From contig CM026391.1 in the NCBI GenBank assembly GCA_014843695.1, forward strand, positions 17,771,263 to 17,835,262: a DNA stretch of 64,000 nucleotides, given 5' to 3'. Both the position numbers and the translations under genes were made by a program. The DNA comes from Archivesica marissinica (Eukaryota; Mollusca; Bivalvia; Venerida; Vesicomyidae). The notes under the pieces are model-generated. The model saw nothing but the letters and a program-made list of their open reading frames with translations, did no database searches and was not told the DNA's origin. Positions 53,541 to 64,000 of the stretch are shown here, piece by piece. Numbering within the stretch: position 1 is the stretch's first letter; each line of letters starts with the position of its first letter.

Positions 53541-53932
53541 GGAACATGCTCACCTGGTGATAAATGCTCTCACCTGGTGATAAATGTTCACCTGGTGATA
53601 AATGCTCACCTGGTGATAAATGCGCTCACCTGGTGATAAATGTTCACCTGGTGATAAATGTTCACCTGGTGATAAATGTTCACCTGGTGATAAATGAGCT
53701 CACCTGGTGATAAATGCTCACCTGGTGATAAATGCTCACCTGGTGATAAATGCTCACCTGGTGATAAATGCTCACCTGGTGATAAATGCTCACCTGGTGA
53801 TATATGCTCACCTGGTGATAAATGCGCTCACCTGGTGATAAATGCTCACCTGGTGATAAATGTTCACCTGGTGATAAATGCTCACCTGGTGATAAATGCT
53901 CACCTGGTGATATATGCTCACCTGGTGATAAT
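53541..53932. repeat. 18-19-bp tandem array, about 21 copies
   Basis: Unit GCTCACCTGGTGATAAAT, with TTCACC and TATATG variants and occasional extra CG or AG. CACCTGGTG is self-complementary (apart from its centre), so each unit holds a small palindrome. Confidence 0.95.
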
Positions 53933-54274
53933 TAGAGGTTATTACGTGGCTAGTATCATATCACCCGAGGTAACTTGATATCAGCCTGAGACCGTTATGA
54001 ATTTTAACATTTAATAATCAAACTCATGGTCTTTATCACGAATAAATCATAATTACTGAATTAGATACACGAAAACGATTGAAATATTACCACGAAACTA
54101 CAAACATCAGTATTCTGTCAAATTTGACACGCTGCGACGCTGCAGGAAGTAAACAAACCAGCATACGTTATTTTCTCAGGAACTAGTTATGATACGTCTT
54201 TTTCTGGTTTGATACAGGCTTGTAACCTTATCAAACCAGCAAGCGTAATCTCAGACTGGAAAACACAGCGTATC

Positions 54275-54382
54275 AACCTGGATAGTAGATAGTATTGTGG
54301 TAGGCAAATAACCTGGATAGTAGATAGTATTGTGGTAGGCAAATAACCTGGATAGTAGATAGTATTGTGGTAGGCAAATAAC
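54275..54382. repeat. 35-bp repeat, three copies
   Basis: Three consecutive copies of AACCTGGATAGTAGATAGTA followed by TTGTGGTAGGCAAAT. Confidence 0.95.
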
Positions 54383-54695
54383 GGCAAAATATAGGCTAAA
54401 ATTCATATCAAAGTAATAATAATGTTGAAAATGTCTGACCACGACTGCTAGGTGTGCAACTAGATTAGTAAGCCTCACCTACAGGACTGGTGGAAATTTG
54501 AATTTCAGATTGGAATTATTTTGACTAGTTTTGATTGATTTACTAATTGCCACGATGTTTTTAAAAACAAGGACATACTACATGTACGTAAGAACTATCC
54601 TCGAGTTTCCCACCAGGATACAGGATGATATTACATAAGTGTCAATAGATTAATGAGTGTTTCTAATTTAGGTTGACACAAGTTTCAATGTATGC

Positions 54696-55032
54696 TTTAT
54701 ATTTTTGTGCTATATTATGTACTGGTATGTTGGATGGGAAATCAAATTGGAAGAAAAAAGATGGATGCCGAACAAGGGCCGTATTCATTCTCCACCCCCA
54801 ACATCCCACACCACCCCACCCCACCAAAGAAATAAGTGTTTTTGAACGGCGACTGTGGGAATATTTCATTTTTGTGCTATATTATGTACTGGTATGTTGA
54901 ATGGGAAATCAAATTGGAAAGAAAAAAGATGGATGCCGAACAAGGGGCCGTATTCATTCTCCACCCCCAACATCCCACACCACCCCACCCCACCAAAGAA
55001 ATAAGTGTTTTTGAACGGCAACTGTGGGAAAA
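54696..55032. repeat. ~168-bp tandem duplication
   Basis: Two consecutive copies share TTTTTGTGCTATATTATGTA, GATGGATGCCGAACAAGG and ACCCCACCCCACCAAAGAAA. They differ at a handful of positions. No gene is supported in either. Confidence 0.92.
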
Positions 55033-55264
55033 TATTCGACGAGACACTCCGATTAAAATGAGGAATGTTCACAAACATGACAACGCACAAAGTAACGCAC
55101 AATCGTGTACAATACGTGATGCGTCTCTAATATAGGTCAAAGCCTGGACATCGGGAATATTCAGTTGCAGTTGGGATGTTGTACTCATTTAAGCTGTGTT
55201 TGATGGGTTACTATTGAGGAATATTCTGCAGCTATTTACAGATAGGGATGGATTTTATGGCTAA

Positions 55265-55507
55265 TTAACCCATTCAACACCAAGTAACTCACATGGACTG
55301 GTCCATGATATTCATAAACCAATAAATGAATCAGAAAATCACATTTGGACAAGTTCATTTATCAAGATGGGTAATTTTGTCTAAAATTAGTAATACTACT
55401 TGCAAAAAGTGCAGATCCTGATGAGACGGCTCGTCACGAGCCGGCTCATCTGGATCTACACTTTTTGTAAGCCAATAAATAGAGGTCTGTGGTGTTGAAA
55501 GGGTTAA
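55265..55507. mobile_element. hairpin MITE, family M1, copy 1
   Basis: Ends TTAACCCATTCAACACCA and TGGTGTTGAAAGGGTTAA are inverted repeats bounded by TTAA. The interior has a long arm pair: AAAAAGTGCAGATCCTGATG and CATCTGGATCTACACTTTTT around GGCTCGTCACGAGCC. Confidence 0.9.
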
Positions 55508-55784
55508 GCTGTGTTTCATGGGTTACTATTGAGGAATATTCTGCAGCTATTTACAGATAAGGACGGATTTTATGGCTAATTAAGGTCCAGAGAAAAGATG
55601 TATTGTTTTGGTGAAACTGAACGCTGTGTATTTATTAGTGTATGACTAGTATCTTAAAGCGTTGTTGGTCTAATTACTTCAATGTTACATCACATTTTCA
55701 CAAGTGCGTGTACTTGATTTATGTTAAGTGGTTTGTTCATACTTGCAGTTGCAGTCTTCTCTACAGTAATGATTAATTGGGGAT

Positions 55785-56025
55785 TTAACCCTTTCAACAC
55801 CACAGACCTCTATATAGGCTTACAAAAAGTGTAGATCCAGATGAGCCGGCTCATGACGAGCCGTCTCATCAGGATCTGCACTTTTTGCAAGTAGTATTAC
55901 TAATTTTAGACAAAATTACCCATTTTGATAAATGAACTGGTCCGAATGTAATTTTTTTATTCATTTATTGGTCTAAGAATATCATGGACCAGTCCATGTC
56001 AGTTACTTGGTGTTGAAAGAGTTAA
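55785..56025. mobile_element. hairpin MITE, family M1, copy 2 (inverted)
   Basis: Same family as 55265-55507 in the opposite orientation, ends TTAACCCTTTCAACACCA and TGGTGTTGAAAGAGTTAA. The two copies are 280 bp apart and can form a large fold-back. Confidence 0.9.
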
Positions 56026-56049
56026 AGTCAAACTAACAGCTTACGGCAT

Positions 56050-56365
56050 CTCCATAGTACATGGACGGGCACCAGGGTAGAACCACCGACATTCTGCAAG
56101 TCTGGATGTCCATCCGAGCAGTATTTCAGGCACGGACGGACACACGGGTAGAACAACTGACGTTCTGCAAGTCTGGATGTCCATCCGAGCAGTATTTCAG
56201 GCACGGACGGACACACAGGTAGAACAACCAACCAACCGCATATAAGCTGGATAGCTTCCTCACATGAAAGAATTTGACATCTCCAGTGGGGGTTCGAACC
56301 TACAGCAGTGAGGGCCAAGTGATTTGATGTCAAGGACCGTAACCACATGACCATGGAGGCCCAAC
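56050..56365 (-). mobile_element. tRNA-like repeat with internal 70-bp duplication
   Basis: Two copies of AACGTTCTGCAAG-type, GTCTGGATGTCCATCCGAGC and AGTATTTCAGGCACGGACGG. The right end has a reverse-strand tRNA-like block, GGGGGTTCGAACCTACAGCA and CATGACCATGGAGGC. Probably a fourth SINE family. Confidence 0.55.
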
Positions 56366-56404
56366 TATACAGTAATCCATTAAAAGGTCCCCCATCCATA
56401 AAAC

Positions 56405-56645
56405 ACAACAACAATTAGACTGGTCACCATAGCATGATACAGAATGAGAACACAACAACAATTAGACTGGTCACCATAGCATGATACAGAATGAGAACAC
56501 AACAACAATTAGACTGGTCACCATAGCATGATACAGAAGGAGAACACAACAACAATTAGACTGGTCACCATAGCATGATACAGAATGAGAACACAACAAC
56601 AATTAGACTGGTCACCATAGCATGATACAGAATGAGAACACAACA
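56405..56645. repeat. ~47-bp tandem array, five copies
   Basis: Unit ACAACAACAATTAGACTGGT, CACCATAGCATGATACAGAA, TGAGAAC. Confidence 0.95.
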
Positions 56646-56841
56646 AATGGATATAAAATGGGGGGGGGGTATTAATTTCTATGTAGGTTATCAACAAACC
56701 AAATAAGTAGATTTTACCTCCATTTAAAAAAGACTGAAATGCAGTTCGTTTATGTAAGAAACACGAAAAATGTTCGAAGACTATATCATTAGAAAATGTA
56801 ACTCTTAATAATTTCCCACAAGCTAAATCTAGTTGTGTGAC

Positions 56842-57022
56842 AAGTAAGATATCTAAGCGGATTCAATTCGGATACTGAAACGGATTCGACAAGATCCGAC
56901 AAGTAAATCTAAGCGCATTCAATTCGGATACAGAAATGGATTCTGCAAGATCCGACAAGTAAGAAATCTATGCGCATTCAATTCGGATACTGAAACAAAT
57001 TCGGCAAGTTCCGACAATTCGG
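56842..57022. repeat. ~65-bp repeat, three diverged copies
   Basis: Units with TCTAAGCGGATTCAATTCGG, ATACTGAAACGGATTCG and CAAGATCCGACAAGTAA. Confidence 0.8.
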
Positions 57023-57344
57023 AATAGTAGCCAAGATGCCACAGATAGTGATAATACCTCTGCACATACCGGTAACCTTTAAAAGAAAAACAAGCGTCTT
57101 CTCCCTACATTTTGGACAAAAGTTAAACCCAGAATAAAGTTGTAAAACATCATTGGATTGTCTTCAAATATGAATAATATGCATGTCTTTTTGAGTATAA
57201 AGTTCATTAGAAATGCAATCCTGTGTTGTCATCCATTAATATTAATGACTGGCACCGGGCTAAAAAATTTAAAATAAACTTATAACTGTAACAGGTATGC
57301 ATACTTTAATTCAATATCAACAGATTTATAATACAGTCAAACCT
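57023..57344. other. unique AT-rich sequence
   Basis: Nothing recognised. Confidence 0.4.
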
Positions 57345-57543
57345 GTGTTAATGGTTGCCTCTACAGTCAAACCTGTGTCAGTGGTCACCTCTATTAAGCA
57401 GCCAACCTGTATTAACCAGCCAGTTTCCAGATTCCCAATATGCTGTTCTATTATATATTTGACCTCTATTAAGCAGCCACATGTGCTAAGCAGCCACTTT
57501 CTGTTGTTCCCTTGGCTGGCTGCTTAAGACAGGTTCGACTGTA
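57345..57543 (+). mobile_element. MITE family M4
   Basis: Begins ACAGTCAAACCTGTGTCAGT and ends AGACAGGTTCGACTGTA, an inverted pair. The interior is rich in AAGCAGCCA words. Same family as 43575-43790 and 60078-60249. Confidence 0.75.
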
Positions 57544-57814
57544 CTTTGAACAGGAGTAGATCTTAGACAAAGACTTAGGAAAAAGTCAAATGTAACACTT
57601 TAGAGTAACAATATCAATCAGAGTTCAAGTACAATATATTTAAAATTATAACGCATCCATTTATCTTCCAGGAAACCAGGCTAGAATCTCACCATTTACA
57701 AATAAAAATAGCAACAAAAAAATCCCAAACCCGCAGATAAGTGACTCCAACATGTTTGTGTGTGGGCCGTGTATGTATCACAGTGCCAGGCGCTATAAGA
57801 GATGTTATGTTATA

Positions 57815-58068
57815 TTTCGGGTTTTACGCCTGCATCAGCACCATTTTGGGCTATATCGCCGGCGGGCAGTTTACCTAACAACACCTTTCCTGGGCAGGCT
57901 CCAGCAGTTAACCAGTACTTGGGTGCACCAACCTCTGTAAGAAACTGCCAACTTTTTCATATAAATGAGACACGGCCTGAGCGGGGCTCGAACCCGTGAT
58001 CATCAGTGATGATAGGTTACAGTGGTATACAAGTCAGCGACCTTAACCACTTGACCACGGAGGCGGAC
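57815..58068 (-). mobile_element. tRNA-derived SINE, family 2
   Basis: Most complete copy of family 2: TTTCGGGTTTTACGCCTGCA, CAACACCTTTCCTGGGCAGG, GAGCGGGGCTCGAACCCGTG and the reverse-strand head CTTAACCACTTGACCACGGA. Confidence 0.8.
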
Positions 58069-58968
58069 TCCCTATAAGAGATAAACAGTTCCCGGAATGT
58101 GATTCATACTCTCATATCTGATTTTGCTCCTTATATCAACGTAACAGGTGTGTTCATAAATTCAATCACACAACTGTTGTTAGAGGGGGGAACTGCAAGC
58201 TTGCACAACATATCTGTGCAACCAACTCACTGGCACAAAGATACGGCTAATCTGGCACACCCGGAAAATCCACTACATGTACTTTCTCCCACACGTTGGC
58301 ATGACAATTTGACCCAACAGTGAATGAGGTGTTGAACACACAACATTTGTGCAATAATGAACAACTAATCCCGTCCCGATACATTACATACAAGGAAATC
58401 TAACAAACAGTATGGTGAAAATTGTCAAACAAAATTTCCAAATCAGGTTAACAACTACATACACTGTGATAAGTTAGATCCAATAAGCCTGTTTAGACAA
58501 ATTTATTTTAGCTCGATTGCGAAACAAGGTTTTTACAACGTTAGATTAATCGCTCTCGAAACCTCATTTCTGATGGAATCCAGAGGCAATTGCAAAGGGA
58601 GGTAATATACAATTACAAATACTCTGTTCAGGCTAAAGTTGAAATCGCGTGTGGAATGTGATCAATTACAGATGACCGGATGCCAAGTATAGTGTATCTA
58701 TTTATAGATGACCTGATGCTCCAAACAAAGTTTCATCAGAATTGACAAAGCAGTTCATTAGACCCCTGAAAGAGATTTTTTCAAGATGGACACCAGTAAC
58801 CATGGTAGCAATTTTCAATTTCAGATAGGAACTATATTTAGCTCTATTTCTTCTAATACATGTATGTGTTTACCCGAAACACCACACCAAGTTTCATCAA
58901 AATATACATGCTTTTTTGGAGATGTGCCATTTGAAGTAAAATGAAAACAGATGACCAGTATAACACTA
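58069..58968. other. mostly unique sequence with a SINE 3 fragment
   Basis: A partial family-3 copy lies at 58497-58575 (TTTATTTTAGCTCGATTGCG, TAATCGCTCTCGAAACCTCA). No gene supported; the ORF at 58099-58323 has no motif. Confidence 0.45.
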
Positions 58969-59209
58969 TTAACCCTTTCAACACCAAGTAACTCACATGG
59001 ACTGGTCCATGATATTCATAAACCAATAAATGAATCAGAAAATCACATTTGGACAAGTTCATTTATCAAAATGGGTAATTATGTCTAAAAATAGTCATAT
59101 CACTGGCAAAAAGTGCAGATCCTCATGAGACGGCTCGTCACGAGCCGGCTCATCTGGATCTACACTTTTTGTAAGCCTATTTAGAGGTATGTGGTGTTGA
59201 AAGGGTTAA
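58969..59209. mobile_element. hairpin MITE, family M1, copy 3
   Basis: Ends TTAACCCTTTCAACACCA and TGGTGTTGAAAGGGTTAA, a perfect 18-bp inverted pair. Same interior hairpin as copies 1, 2 and 4. Confidence 0.92.
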
Positions 59210-59317
59210 GTAGTTAACCCAATCTCCCAAACACTTGTTAACATCAACATTTGCTAGAACTTTGTCATTGAGCAGCAAATAGGTTCCGGCAAACTTATCA
59301 GCGACACACTTATACCC

Positions 59318-59573
59318 TTGGCTGTCCAATTAGCACAGTGGTTAGCGCATTCACTTCTCACAAATGCAACCCGGGTTCGATCCTCGGACGAGGAAGTATG
59401 TGAGAAGGTACGGTGGTCGCCAGATCGGACAGGTGGGTTTTCTCCGGGTACTCCGGTTTCCTCCCACACGAATGACCACATATACGCTTTTCATCCGCGC
59501 CAACGAGAGTGATTAATATAAGTTGTTAGAACTTGCTTCGCAATCGTTGTAAAATAAATAAAGTTTAAACTTC
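59318..59573 (+). mobile_element. tRNA-derived SINE, family 1, full-length
   Basis: Sense copy. The tRNA-like head has an A box (TTAGCACAGTGGTTAGCGCA) and a B box (GGGTTCGATCC). A conserved central domain follows (GGAGGAAACCGGAGTACCC in reverse complement), then the tail TTAATATAAGTTGTTAGAAC and an A/T-rich end ATAAATAAAG. The central domain resembles that of widespread animal SINE superfamilies (recalled, not checked). Confidence 0.85.
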
Positions 59574-60077
59574 AAACCCTCAGTGCATATACAGCGGCAC
59601 TAATAAAATGTATACATTCATAAAGGAATCTCCTGATAAACGGACAGCCGCTATCCTACTTACCACGCGTGTTTTTCACATCTTTGGACGAGGTCAGCTG
59701 GTGCTCTAAATATACATATATATTGGATAGTTACTATTTACATTTAGACTTGTAAATGCAATTTCAACATAGCTATTTATACATTGCACCTTCAATTTTC
59801 CTTAGATACCCATTCCATTCAGGTGTAACAAAGTTACATGTGATAAGCAGTCAGCCAAGGGAGGAACCAACCGAGATGACATCGGAACTCGTCGCTGCAG
59901 ATGGAAGCCAACAAGCATGCAACGTCACATAGATGTGTAGCATGAACAATATCACACAGGATACATGCACAAGAATTGGGCTTTTTCTAGAGCGGAATGG
60001 CTTTGCACTGTCTGTACCTGCCAGTTTTAGACCATTTTGCCAAAAATGTTGATTTCTTTTTTATACCCGTTTTATAT
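59574..60077. other. unique sequence
   Basis: No gene supported. A pyrimidine tract ending ATTCCATTCAG at 59821 is acceptor-like and is followed by about 36 open codons in one frame, but nothing identifies it as an exon. Confidence 0.4.
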
Positions 60078-60249
60078 ATAATCAAACCTGTGTTAGTGGT
60101 CACTTCTATTAGGCAGCCAAACAGTATTAAGCAGCCAGTTTCCAGATTCCCAGTATGCAATTTTATTAATTATACATCTGACCGCTATTAAACAGCCACC
60201 AGTGTTCTGTGGTTCCATTGGCTGGCTGCTTAAGGCAGGTTTGACTGTA
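60078..60249 (+). mobile_element. MITE family M4
   Basis: Starts AATCAAACCTGTGTTAGTGG and ends TTAAGGCAGGTTTGACTGTA. Interior TTAAGCAGCCAGTTTCCAGA as in the copy at 57345. Confidence 0.75.
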
Positions 60250-61337
60250 TATATTTCAACAGGTGAGTGACTTCAGGTGGGCAGACCTATATAATTTAGA
60301 TCTCGTCCTCCCTGTTAACCATCCTGCCATACTGCATCTTTGATCAATCAACATAAGTTAGAAAAATCTTCTACGGTCTAACACCAAAATACCCCGTACC
60401 ACACCTCATCACGGCTCAAAATGCACCCTCCCTGTTTTTCTAACCCACCCTACACGTTTTTGTCCACTCTAGAATAAACTCTGGAGAAACAAGCATTCTA
60501 AACAAACCAACGCTCTGTACATGGGGAAATATTACAGTCAGGGTGAATACTAGAGGTTAACTAGTGCAGGTAGTAGTTTTTCTTTCAGGGTTCCCTCTGT
60601 GTGAATGCCTGCGCCACTTCTGTCGCCAATTGAAAAAACTTGGAGCCAACTAAGAGCCATATAGTTCACAAATAAATATTTGAAGCCATATATTTGACAA
60701 AACTAGTGCCAACAAAAATGTCGCGCCAAATATTTTCGCCAATTCACACAATTTAGCGCCAATATTTGTTTTTTTTGTCGCAATTGGCGACCGACAGCGT
60801 GAACATTGTCTTTTATGCTTTCCAATGAATGATTGAGTGTTAGCGAAAGAAAACGTGAAAGATGACATTTTCTCTTGTCGTTGCTGGTGTTTTGCATTCC
60901 TCCGTGTTTGGATGTACTTTTGCATTTTAGCCATTTTCTGACAATCATAAACAGTTAATTATAAGTAATATGTTCGAATGAGTTTGTTTCGTCTGTAGTT
61001 TTTAAATTTGACAGCAAACAGAAACTAACTGAAAATTATACCAGAACTATTTTATTATAACGAACGTTCACACTAACATAAGTGGCTGTGCATTGTAGTG
61101 AAATGAGGCTCCGACAGGTGCAGTTAAATGAATAAAATTGGATAACAAATATTATAGTATCCAAAATCATTGGAAATCATAAAAGAAAGATTTGTTTTTA
61201 TCTACAATAGTTATACAAGATAGGATTATACTTCACCTCGTGATCACCAAAATAAGTTATTCTAAACACTCGCGGAAATACAAATCTCGGTGATCACTCG
61301 ATGAAATAAATTCCTATCTCACATCCTCTATATCTTA
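60250..61337. other. unique AT-rich sequence
   Basis: No gene supported. The word GCCAA recurs unusually often at 60615-60790, apparently by chance. Confidence 0.4.
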
Positions 61338-62780
61338 ACCCTTTCCCTCATAGAAGCACCGCTCGACACCATTACCAATACGACATCCATTGACAACGTA
61401 GTAGCCAAACCAATGTTCATTAACCCTTTCCCTCATAGAAGCACCTCTTGACACCATTACCAATATGACATCCATTGACACTGTAGTAGCCAAACCAATG
61501 TTCATTAACCTTTCCCCATAGAAGCACCGCTCGACACCATTACCAATATGACACCCATTGACAATGTAGTAGCCAAATCAATGTTCATTAACCCATTCCC
61601 TTATAGAAGCACCCCTTGACACCATTACCAATATGACACCCATTGACACTGTAGTAGCCAAACCAATGTTCATTAACCCTTTCCCTCATAGAAGCACCGC
61701 TCGACACCATTACCAATATGACACCCATTGACAATGTAGTAGCCAAACCAATGTTCATTAACCCTTTCCCTCATAGAAGCACCTCTTGACGACATTACCA
61801 ATACGACATACATTGACAATGTAGTAGCCAAACCAATGTTCATTAACCCTTTCCCTCATAGAAGCACCTCTTGACGACATTACCAATACGACATCCATTG
61901 ACAATGTAGTAGCCAAACCAATGTTCATTAACCCTTTCCCTCATAGAAGCACCTCTTGACACCATTACCAATACGACATCCATTGACAACGTAGTAGCCA
62001 AACCAATGTTCATTAACCCATTCCCTCATAGAAGCACCTCTTGACACCATTACCAATATGACATCCATTGACACTGTAGTAGCCAAACCAATGTTCATTA
62101 ACCCTTTCCCTCATAGAAGCACCTCTTGACGACATTACCAATACGACATCCATTGACAATGTAGTAGCCAAACCAATGTTCATTAACCCTTTCCCTCATA
62201 GAAGCACCTCTTGACACCATTACCAATATGACATCCATTGACACTGTAGTAGCCAAACCAATGTTCATTAACCCTTTCCCTCATAGAAGCACCTCTTGAC
62301 ACCATTACCAATATGACATCCATTGACACTGTAGTAGCCAAACCAATGTTCATTAACCCTTTCCCTCATAGAAGCACCTCTTGACGACATTACCAATACG
62401 ACATCCATTGACAATGTAGTAGCCAAACCAATGTTCATTAACCCATTCCCTCATAGAAGCACCTCTTGACACCATTACCAATACGACATCCATTGACAAC
62501 GTAGTAGCCAAACCAATGTTCATTAACCCATTCCCTCATAGAAGCACCGCTCGACACCATTACCAATATGACACCCATTGACAATGTAGTAGCCAAACCA
62601 ATGTTCATTAACCCTTTCCCTCATAGAAGCACCTCTTGACGACATTACCAATACGACATCCATTGACAATGTAGTAGCCAAACCAATGTTCATTAACCCA
62701 TTCCCTCATAGAAGCACCTCTTGACACCATTACCAATATGACATCCATTGACACTGTAGTAGCCAAACCAATGTTCATAA
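61338..62780. repeat. ~85-bp tandem array, about 17 copies, inverted relative to 37011-37952
   Basis: Unit TTAACCCTTTCCCTCATAGA, AGCACCTCTTGACACCATTA, CCAATACGACATCCATTGAC, AATGTAGTAGCCAAACCAAT, GTTCA. Its first 55 bp are the reverse complement of the 55-bp unit; the other 30 bp match the flank of that array (36990-37020). Confidence 0.95.
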
Positions 62781-63053
62781 TATATGGCCAGAATCTCATG
62801 TAGTCCCAGTAATATCTATGGAGGTGGGATAGGTATGACGACTACTTATCCACTGCATGATAGCTAAATGGCTGTCGTTTGTATGTAGATATAATAGGTA
62901 TATTAACCTAAATCTCTATGTAGTCCCAGTAATATCTATAGAGGTGGGATAGATATAGCGACTACTTATCCACTGCATGATAGCTATATGGCTGCCGTTT
63001 GTATGTAGATATAATAGTATATTAACCTAAATCTCTATGAAGGAAAGTGTTAA
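62781..63053 (-). repeat. inverted copies of the TAGAGATTTAGGTTAATATA repeat
   Basis: Two ~115-bp units in reverse orientation, running out of the 85-bp array through GGCCAGAATCTCATGTAGTC. They mirror the left flank of the array at 37011. Confidence 0.88.
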
Positions 63054-63059
63054 AGCATA

Positions 63060-63359
63060 ATGGGTGACTGCTCGATGTCTTCCATCAAAAAAGCAGTTGA
63101 GATTGACGATATGAACAATACCAAATCAATCACCACAGAACATATAAACAACCAAAATTATACCGTACACTCTGCTATACACTCTGCTATACACTATACT
63201 ATACACTACTCCCCCTGCTATACAGGGAATGTTCCACCACTATACGTATTTGTAGGGGGACAATACGAAGAATGTAGCAAAATGAATCCCATACCTCCAT
63301 GTCCATCAAAAACTGCAAAGAACATGGCGTCTTTGTCACCGGGCAGCGACAATAACTGA
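63060..63359 (+). CDS. uncertain small ORF, 99 aa
   Basis: An open frame with ATG at 63060. It includes short repeats of TGCTATACACTC and no known motif; codon use is ordinary. It follows a repeat directly, with no promoter or splice evidence. Listed only because it is the longest clean frame near the window end; it could be part of an exon or chance. Confidence 0.15.
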   Translation: MGDCSMSSIKKAVEIDDMNNTKSITTEHINNQNYTVHSAIHSAIHYTIHYSPCYTGNVPPLYVFVGGQYEECSKMNPIPPCPSKTAKNMASLSPGSDNN

Positions 63360-63474
63360 CTGTGAGCATCTTCCATATCTAATATATTGTTAAAGACTAC
63401 AATTTTAACTCTTGAACATTACAATGTGTAGTTTCTAGGTCAGTATTATTGGGAGAAGTGATGCGATTGCGTCC

Positions 63475-63703
63475 TTAACCCATTCAACACCAAGTAACTG
63501 ACCTGGACTGGTGCATCATATATTTAGACCAATAAATTAATAAGAAAATTACATTTGGACCAGTTCATTTATCAAAATGGGTAATTTTTCTCTAAAATAG
63601 TAATATTACTGGCAAAAAGTGCAGATCCTCGTTACAAGCCGGCTCATCTGGATCTACACTTTTTGCATGCCTATTTAGAGGTCTGTGGTGTTGAAAGGGT
63701 TAA
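63475..63703. mobile_element. hairpin MITE, family M1, copy 4
   Basis: Ends TTAACCCATTCAACACCA and TGGTGTTGAAAGGGTTAA. Its interior hairpin is shortened. Its right TTAA (63700-63703) is also the left TTAA of the next MITE. Confidence 0.88.
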
Positions 63704-63877
63704 CCCATTTCATTCTGGATACATTTAAAGTTGTTTGCTACATAGCTAAGTGTCTTAGCAAGATCATCTGAATAGCAAACAGCATAGAGCCCGATCAGAC
63801 GGCACGTTCCGTGGTGGCTGATATGGCTCTATGGTCTTTGCAAATACTGTTTGCACGGTATCCAGAATCAAATGGGC
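63704..63877. mobile_element. TTAA-type MITE, family M2, second copy
   Basis: Starts CCCATTTCATTCTGGATAC and ends GTATCCAGAATCAAATGGG, followed by CTAA, a mutated TTAA. Interior words (ACGGCACGTTCCGTGGTGGC) match, inverted, the copy at 41733. Confidence 0.85.
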
Positions 63878-64000
63878 TAAATGGTATAATTTAGTAAAAA
63901 AAAAAATAATATATATATATATAATTATTACAGTAATTGCTGGATTTTTGTTCGCTACCAACTCTCAACATTTCATCTCTCCACATTTCATCTCTCCCTC

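Noticed and set aside
59318..59400. Functional tRNA gene
   Set aside because: A and B boxes are present, but the acceptor stem is not complementary and the sequence continues into a SINE body repeated elsewhere.
59821..59935. Possible terminal exon after ATTCCATTCAG
   Set aside because: Two frames are open for 35-40 codons and neither matches a PP2C C-terminus or any other domain; no way to choose without transcripts.
60650..60934. 94-codon minus-strand ORF
   Set aside because: No domain, and its upstream context has no promoter or splice signal; low-complexity Lys/Gln start.
42693..64000. Search for the next PP2C exon (ACDGxWD and DNMT blocks)
   Set aside because: No reading of these blocks was found on the plus strand; it may be in the gap or beyond the window.

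Overview
The window looks like a piece of a lophotrochozoan animal genome, most likely a mollusc and probably a bivalve. The basis is the AT-rich intergenic sequence, spliced host exons of a PP2C-family phosphatase, an Ngaro/DIRS-like tyrosine-recombinase retrotransposon, a non-LTR retrotransposon, several tRNA-derived SINE families, TTAA-type MITEs and very long minisatellites. The species is not identifiable from sequence alone. Two runs of exactly 1000 N (26330-27329 and 44332-45331) are scaffold gaps, and both touch tandem arrays.

Layout. 1-369 is a 22-bp tandem array, followed by one terminal coding exon (383-786) with a poly(A) signal. 1385-1852 is a ~67-bp array. 1998-20030 is a 5'-truncated non-LTR retrotransposon interrupted at one point by a ~15.5-kb virus-derived DNA element (2479-17966) with 198-bp terminal inverted repeats. 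20031-26329 is Ngaro/DIRS-like material: the end of one tyrosine recombinase, an SGNH-hydrolase-like ORF, repeats, then gag, RT-RNaseH and the start of a second tyrosine recombinase, cut by the first gap. 27330-36020 is an 8.7-kb 47/41-bp satellite. 36021-64000 is intronic or intergenic sequence around three consecutive exons of a PP2C phosphatase (38430-38503, 40573-40714, 42609-42692), filled with minisatellites, SINEs and MITEs.

The virus-derived element carries a double-jelly-roll-type major capsid candidate, an FtsK/HerA (A32-like) packaging ATPase, several small membrane proteins, a candidate fibre and a candidate minor capsid protein, an RVE-family integrase, and a very large protein joining a SAP-like domain, family-B DNA polymerase, SF1 helicase and HNH nuclease. 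This is the toolkit of a Polinton/adintovirus-like integrating virus, but the polymerase-helicase-HNH fusion is not the standard Polinton layout and no adenain-type protease was found. Its capsid and ATPase genes are open. The integrase, the polymerase and several others carry stops or frameshifts, so this copy looks defective although its inverted repeats read as identical.

The second notable locus is the PP2C gene. The 3' end of its middle exon, together with its 5' splice site and 22 bp of intron, has been amplified into about 20 tandem 55-bp units, and a MITE has inserted into one of them with a clean TTAA duplication.
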